DNA of 64,000 nt, taken from contig NC_092679.1 of the NCBI RefSeq assembly GCF_964355755.1, positions 20,822,932 through 20,886,931 of the forward strand, given 5' to 3'. Each line of letters begins with the position of its first letter. The stretch's first letter is position 1. Position numbers and translations under genes: made by a program. The notes below the pieces were generated by a model. It saw nothing but the letters and a program-made list of their open reading frames with translations. It made no database searches and had not been told where the DNA came from. The stretch is from Antedon mediterranea. Lineage: Eukaryota; Echinodermata; Crinoidea; Comatulida; Antedonidae. Shown piece by piece: positions 57,724-64,000 of this stretch.

Positions 57724-59243
57724 TTTCATTCTTTCTTTCTGTCATTTTTGTGCAGAGCATATCTCAAAAACGTGTAAAGTTAACATTTCATAACTTTGTC
57801 AACATATGGGTATTCACCTGAAGTTGTGCTTTTCTATTTTTGAATGACGTCAGAATTGCACAACATGACTTACGCGCGTTTTAACGAATTTCGCGTATTT
57901 AACATACATCGAAAACCATATAACAATTTAAATTGAAACTTAACAAAAGTTTTAGTTATATCTTGCGGTAACTGACTTTGTAAAAAAAATGGCATGTTTT
58001 ACACAAAGTTACGCGCGCACGCGCGTTTAAAATTTCAAAACGCGAAAATTCAATTTCTAATCAACTTTCTACGCGTTTCATGTCATTTTGACCAGGTAAA
58101 AAATTCCCACGCGTGCGCATTTTTTTACGCGCGCCGTGCGCACGTAGCGTTGAAAACAAATTTTTTCACGTGATTTATGTTTTTCCAGCCTTTTGTAGTA
58201 ATTTTACCAACTTTTAAACGATTTAGACTTAAAATTACGTCATACGGGCACGTCGAATTGGATAATTTACGTGGGTTTTTGATGAAAAAGGTAAAAAATT
58301 CGTTAAAATTTGTCAAAATTATGCCTTTTTTTAAACAGTCGTAATTTCTAAACTGGACGGTCAACTTTTTGTGGATGACATATTCTTGAAGTTGATGAGG
58401 TGTAGATATCGGATCATGTAATAATATGGCTAACCGGACATTGTGACGTCATCGTATGGCCACGCGAATATAAAATATAGGATTTTTGTATCTTTCATCA
58501 TAGCGCATGACATTTAATAGAGCGCATCTCCAATTATCTGTTTTCCATTTTTACCCCGATTTTTATATTATCTAGGTCAATCAACTATCTTTCGTATGAG
58601 TTAAAAATATTTTAATTTTTATGACGTCATCATGTCTAAAAATGTAAATAACGTGGGTCACTTATTTTCGTCTTTACAGTAAATTTCAATCTGTTATAGC
58701 TCGTCAGAATAAAACGTGATAATCATTATTAAAACGTTTTCTGGAAGCTATTGGATTGTAGATACGAATTTATGTAAACATTTTGCCAATCGGATGTTGT
58801 GACGTCATCATATGACCAGTTAAATAAAAAAAGTCGTATTTTCATCTTTTGCGTCATAATTCATCACATTTAAAAGAGCGCGCATCAATATTTTACGTAT
58901 TTAAATTTCTTCTACACATTAATATTTTGTTGCCGAGATAATTTCCTTCCGAAATTGCTATCTTAGTATTTCATTTTGATACCGTCGCTATGTTAAAAAT
59001 TGGATTAAATGGCGTGTCCAGTCATTTCACCTATTCTACACAGTATGTAATATGTATACAGATTATATTGTATATATAATATGACACAAAATAACAGAAT
59101 TCAGCAAAACAACATATCATATTCTTCAGATCAGGTCATATTGCCACAATCTTTTTCTGTGTGCAATATTCTAACGTATGACGTCTACGTGACCTTTGTC
59201 GTGCGGATAACTAACTCGTCAAAGTGACGAGTTACATGTCTAG
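57724..59243 (+). mobile_element. Helitron-type element, copy 5, subfamily A
   Basis: It begins TTTCATTCTTTCTTTCTGTC (5' palindrome missing) and runs to the hairpin and CTAG at 59240-59243. Almost identical to copy 2. Confidence 0.8.
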
Positions 59244-60773
59244 TCTTAATCTTCTTTCTTTCTGTATGATTTTTGTGTAACGCTTTTCTCTAAAACTTGC
59301 AAACATAACATTTTGTTAACTATGTTAACATTTTGACATTTATGTAACGTCGTCAAGCGAAGCTTTTCATGATGTTTACAATCGCGCAACGTGACGTACG
59401 CGCGATTTAACGATTTTCTCGTATTTAACATATGTCGAAAACCAAATAACATTTTAAAGTGAAACTTTGCAAAAGTTTAATTTATATCATGCGCTAACCT
59501 TCTGTTGAAAAAAATTGCGTGTTTTACACAAAGTTACGCGCGCACGCGCATTTAAAATTTTAAAATGCGCAAAATTAATTTCTAATCAACTTTCTACGCG
59601 TTTCATGTCGGTTTAAGCATGTCAAAAATTCCCACGCATGCGCACATTTTTACGTGTGCGGAGCGCACGTAGCATTGAAAACGTATTTTTTTCGCGTGAT
59701 TTATGTTTTTCCAGCTTTTTCTAGTAATTTTACCAAATTTTAAACAATTTCGACTTAAAGATACGTCATACGAGCACGTCGAATTGGACAATTTGCGCGC
59801 GTTTTTTATGAAAAGGTTAAAAAATTCGTTTAAAATATGCCTTTTTTTAAACAGTCGTAATTTCTAAAGTAGACGGTCAACTTTTTGTGGATGACATATT
59901 CTGGAAGTAGATGAGTTGTAGATATCGGATCAGGTATTAATATGGCTAACCGGACATTGTGACGTCATCGTATGGCCACGCGAATATGAAATTTAGGATT
60001 TTTGTATCTTTCGTCATAGCTCATCACATTGAATAGAGCGCATCTCCACTTATTCGTTTTCCATTTTTACCCCGATTTTGATATTGTCTAGGTCAATCAA
60101 CTATCTTTCGCATGAGTTAAAAATATTTTAATTTTTTTTACGTCATCGTGCTTAAAAATTTAAATCACGTGTGGCATTAATTTCATCTTTACAGTAAATT
60201 TTAATCTGTTATAGCTCGTAAGAATAAAATGTGATAATCACGATTAAAACTTTTTCTGGAAGCTATTGGACTGTAGATACGAAATTATGTAAAAATGTTG
60301 CCAATCGGATGTTGTGACGTCATCATATGGCCAGTTAAATAAAAAAGGTCGTATTTTCATCTTTTGCGTCATAATTCATTACATTTAAACGAGCGCGCAT
60401 CAATATTTCACGTATTCAAATTTCTTCTACATGCTAATACGTTGTTGCTGAGATAATTTCCTTTCGGAATTGCTACCTTCGCGTTTCATTTTAAAACCGT
60501 CAACATGTTAAAAATTGCAATAAATAGCGGGTCCCGTAATTTCACTATTCTACACTGTATGTGATATGGATACAGATTATACTGTGTATACTACAGTATA
60601 TATGAATTTAAACAATAAATTTCAGCAATAACAACATATCATATTCTTCAGTTCAGGTCATAATGCCAACGTGAACACTTCCTTTTGTCCTCAACCTATC
60701 CCCTTAATGTTAATGTTGCACCACTTGCGCGGCGGATAACCAAACTCGTCAAAGTGACGAGTTACATGTCTAG
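59244..60773 (+). mobile_element. Helitron-type element, copy 6, subfamily B
   Basis: It begins TCTTAATCTTCTTTCTTTCTG right after the CTAG of copy 5. It is the only B copy complete to its 3' end: GCGGATAACCAAACTCGTCA, hairpin, TTACATGT, CTAG at 60770-60773. Confidence 0.82.
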
Positions 60774-60904
60774 TTATTTTTTATATTAAATAATGTTTTT
60801 GGACACATTTACGGCCGCCATCTTGTTGGTTCCCCCTCCTGTTGGAATCACTTTTCAGTCTGGAGTACACCCTCTAGTGTTCTTATTACATCTCTCTGTC
60901 TATG

Positions 60905-61035
60905 GCTCTCTGGCTGACCGAAATGTGTAGCGCCCTCGGGACCACAGGCTGGCCAAATGTCTAGCGCCCTCGGACCACAGGCTGGCCATAAAAGAACCAC
61001 AGGCTGGCCGTGAGTTTGACGACCCCTGCTCGATT
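60905..61035. repeat. Inverted copy of the 32905-33085 repeat
   Basis: CCACAGGCTGGCC units with GTCTAGCGCCCTCGG spacers, ending GGCCGTGAGTTTGACGACCCC, are the reverse complement of the block that precedes the first Helitron-type array. Confidence 0.8.
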
Positions 61036-61328
61036 TTTTTAACGTACCTTTTTACCTGCATACGACGATCAAGTGGTTAGGATTCCGGCAGAATTAACGC
61101 AACGTACTATCAAATACTTATTTTTAATTAAATTGAATTGTATGACGATGACTTTTCTTGGGCTTGGTTCAAATGCATAATAATTAATATCGTTTTTTTA
61201 TTATGCAAATTATATTAAGCAGAATGTTGAGTTGAACTTGAGGCTGACTACTTACTATATTATTACGTATTGGTATGTGGTAACAATTAAAATCTGATCG
61301 ACGACGGTTATCTACGGTGGCCTATAAG

Positions 61329-61600
61329 TGTCACGGCAACTTTCAAAAAATATCACGGCAATTTTTTCAAAAAAAGCCACGGCAATTTGAAAAAGCCACG
61401 GCAATTTGAAAAAAGCCACGGCAATTTGAAAAAAGCCACGGCAATTTGAAAAAAGCCACGGCAAGTTTAAAATAAAACATCACGGCAAATTAAAAAAAAA
61501 ACATCGCGGCAATTTAACAAAAATACCACGGCAACTTAAAAATGAAACACCACGGCAAATTAGTATTGAAACACCTAAACACCACGGCAAATTACAGAAT
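61329..61600. repeat. Minisatellite, ~20-bp unit GCCACGGCAATTTGAAAAAA
   Basis: About twelve units share the core CACGGCAA with A-rich spacers of varying length; the central five (61370-61460) are nearly perfect. Confidence 0.9.
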
Positions 61601-61708
61601 GCCACGGCGGAAGTGAGTTACCACGGCGGAAGTGAAACCTTTGGAATCTTCGATTTTTTCTGAGGTAAGTAATAGTTTGTGCATTGATGTAAATATTATA
61701 TTAATTTA

Positions 61709-61963
61709 TTAAACTGCAGCAGTTTACGTGTTTATTGCACTCTTCTTGAACTTTCTAGGCCGGGCTAGACCATAGGCCTTATTACAAGGTAGGCCTAGGC
61801 CCTATAACATTCTACAATGTTTTAATATATTTACAGTAATCTGTTTTTTATATAACAAGTTGTTTTTACAGTAGACCTAGCTACTATTGTAGGCCTAAGG
61901 CCTAGGGCTAGTAGTAGGCATAGCTAGGCCTAGTGCAATAAACACGTAAATGCAGCAGTTAAA
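61709..61963. mobile_element. Short inverted-repeat element
   Basis: AACTGCAGCAGTTTACGTGT, then TTATTGCAC, at left is mirrored by GTGCAATAAACACGTAAATG, then CAGCAGTTAA, at right. The middle is rich in AGGCCTA. Target duplication not clear; classed as a possible MITE. Confidence 0.55.
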
Positions 61964-62104
61964 TATTTTTTTATTTTATTTTATTTCCAGTATACTTACC
62001 TAGTGTTATATGGCTATTGTTATTGACTGAATGATTGAAAGACTGTTGTAAGCAAAGCTATGATGTAAACCTATTTATTTACTATACTATTTCAAGTCCT
62101 AAGA

Positions 62105-63582
62105 TAAACGTGTAAAGTTAACATTTCATAACTTTGTCAACATATGGGTATTCACCTGAAGTTGTGCTTTTCTATTTCTGAATGACGTCAGAATTGCACA
62201 ACATGACTTACGCGCGTTTTAACGAATTTCGCGTATTTAACATACATCGAAAACCATATAACAATTTAAATTGAAACTTAACAAAAGTTTTAGTTATATC
62301 TTGCGCTAACTGACTTTGTAAAAAAAATGGCATGTTTTACACGAAGTTACGCGCGCACGCGCGTTTAAAATTTCAAAACGCGAAAAATCAATTTCTAATC
62401 CACTTTCTACGCGTTTCATGTCATTTTGAGCAGGTAAGAAATTCCCACGCGTGCGCATTTTTTTACGTGCGCCGTGCGCACGTAGCGTTGAAAACAATTT
62501 TTTTCACGTGATTTATGTTTTTCCAGCCTTTTGTAGTAATTTTACCAACTTTTATACGATTTAGACTTAAAATTACGTCATACGGGCACGTCGAATTGGA
62601 TAATTTACGTGGGTTTTTGATGAAAAAGGTAAAAAATTCGTTAAAATTTGTCAAAATTATGCCTTTTTTTAAACAGTCGTAATTTCTAAACTGGACGGTC
62701 AACTTTTTGTGGATGACATATTCTTGAAGTTGATGAGGTGTAGATATCGGATCATGTAATAATATGGCTAACCGGACATTGTGACGTCATCGTATGGCCA
62801 CGCGAATATAAAATATAGGATTTTTGTATCTTTCATCATAGCGCATGACATTTAATAGAGCGCATCTCCAATTATCTGTTTTCCATTTTTACCCCGATTT
62901 TTATATTATCTAGGTCAATCAACTATCTTTCGTATGAGTTAAAAATATTTTAATTTTTATGACGTCATCATGTCTAAAAATGTAAATAACGTGGGTCACT
63001 TATTTTCGTCTTTACAGTAAATTTCAATCTGTTATAGCTCGTCAGAATAAAACGTGATAATCATGATTAAAACGTTTTCTGGAAGCTATTGGATTGTAGA
63101 TACGAATTTATGTAAACATTTTGCCAATCGGATGTTGTGACGTCATCATATGACCAGTTAAATAAAAAAAGTCGTATTTTCATCTTTTGCGTCATAATTC
63201 ATCACATTTAAAAGAGCGCGCATCAATATTTTACGTATTTAAATTTCTTCTACACATTAATATGTTGTTGCCGAGATAATTTCCTTCCGAAATTGCTATC
63301 TTAGTATTTCATTTTGATACCGTCGCTATGTTAAAAATTGGAATAAATGGCGGGTCCAGTCATTTCACCTATTCTACACAGTATGTAATATGTATACAGA
63401 TTATATTGTATATATAATATGACACAAAATAACAGAATTCAGCAATAACAACATATCATATTCTTCCGTTCAGGTCATATTGCCACAATCTTTTTCTGTG
63501 TGCAATATTCTAACGTATGACGTCTACGTGGCCTTTGTCGTGCGGATAACTAACTCGTCAAAGTGACGAGTTACATGTCTAG
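62105..63582 (+). mobile_element. Helitron-type element, copy 7, subfamily A, 5'-truncated
   Basis: It starts within the element at AAACGTGTAAAGTTAACATT and then follows copies 2 and 5 almost base for base to the hairpin and CTAG at 63579-63582. Confidence 0.82.
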
Positions 63583-64000
63583 TCTTAATCTTCTTTCTTT
63601 CTGTATGATTTTTGTGTAACGCTTTTCTCTAAAACTTGCAAACATAACATTTTGTTAACTATGTTAACATTTTGACATTTATGTAACGTCGTCAAGCGAA
63701 GCTTTTCATGATGTTTACAATCGCGCAACGTGACGTACGCGCGATTTAACGATTTTCTCGTATTTAACATATGTCGAAAACCAAATAACATTTTAAAGTG
63801 AAACTTTGCAAAAGTTTAATTTATATCATGCGCTAACCTTCTGTTGAAAAAAAATTGCGTGTTTTACACAAAGTTACGCGCGCACGCGCATTTAAAATTT
63901 TAAAATGCGCAAAATTAATTTCTAATCAACTTTCTACGCGTTTCATGTCGGTTTAAGCATGTCAAAAATTCCCACGCATGCGCACATTTTTACGTGTGCG
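63583..64000 (+). mobile_element. Helitron-type element, copy 8, subfamily B, runs off the window
   Basis: Same junction as at 59244 (CTAG then TCTTAATCTTCTTTC) and same subfamily-B sequence. It continues past the end of the window. Confidence 0.8.

Overview
The window is nuclear DNA of a metazoan. It is AT-rich, has genes split by many introns, contains tRNA-derived SINEs, LINE tails and MITEs, and carries two vertebrate-type orthologues with conserved intron-split domains. The repeat style (frequent TAGGCCTA runs, a Helitron-2/Helentron-type element, palindromic MITEs) suggests a marine invertebrate deuterostome, most likely an echinoderm. That placement is an inference; no rRNA or mitochondrial marker is present.

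Layout. Positions 1-1131 hold a long-inverted-repeat foldback element. 2000-9716 (minus strand) is a 17-exon gene for the structure-specific endonuclease subunit MUS81. 11864-29674 (minus strand) is a 25-exon gene for the BEACH/WD40 protein WDR81. Every splice phase in both models closes, giving predicted proteins of about 773 and 1916 residues. Their introns and spacers are filled with small palindromic MITEs (a TTA-flanked family with eight copies, plus others), tRNA-derived SINEs, minisatellites and LINE 3' ends. The first WDR81 exon sits in a roughly 1.7-2 kb segment that is tandemly duplicated, so a second intact copy of that exon lies at 31910-32005.

From 33 kb on there are no host genes that I can recognise. 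Two blocks (33.2-38.7 kb and 57.5-64 kb) are head-to-tail arrays of a roughly 1.5 kb non-coding element with Helitron-type ends: a 12-bp asymmetric inverted repeat, a 3' hairpin, and a CTAG terminus. Between the blocks lies a single uninterrupted 9.2-kb reading frame (42570-51755, minus strand) encoding a 3061-residue Helitron/Helentron transposase. It joins a PHD finger, a predicted tegument-type (C76-like) cysteine protease, an OTU protease, a zinc/Rep HUH nuclease with two tyrosines, a PIF1-type helicase and a C-terminal AP-like endonuclease. It may be the autonomous or helper element for this kind of array, but I could not match its termini to those of the array. The rest is DNA-transposon remnants (a hAT-type MITE nested in a TA-flanked element at 55.5-56.9 kb, and an 867-bp inverted-repeat element at 39.1-40.0 kb) and tandem repeats.

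MUS81 (replication-fork and recombination-intermediate cleavage) and WDR81 (endosome-lysosome phosphoinositide control) have unrelated jobs. Their co-orientation with about 2.1 kb between them looks like ordinary neighbourhood, not a functional unit.
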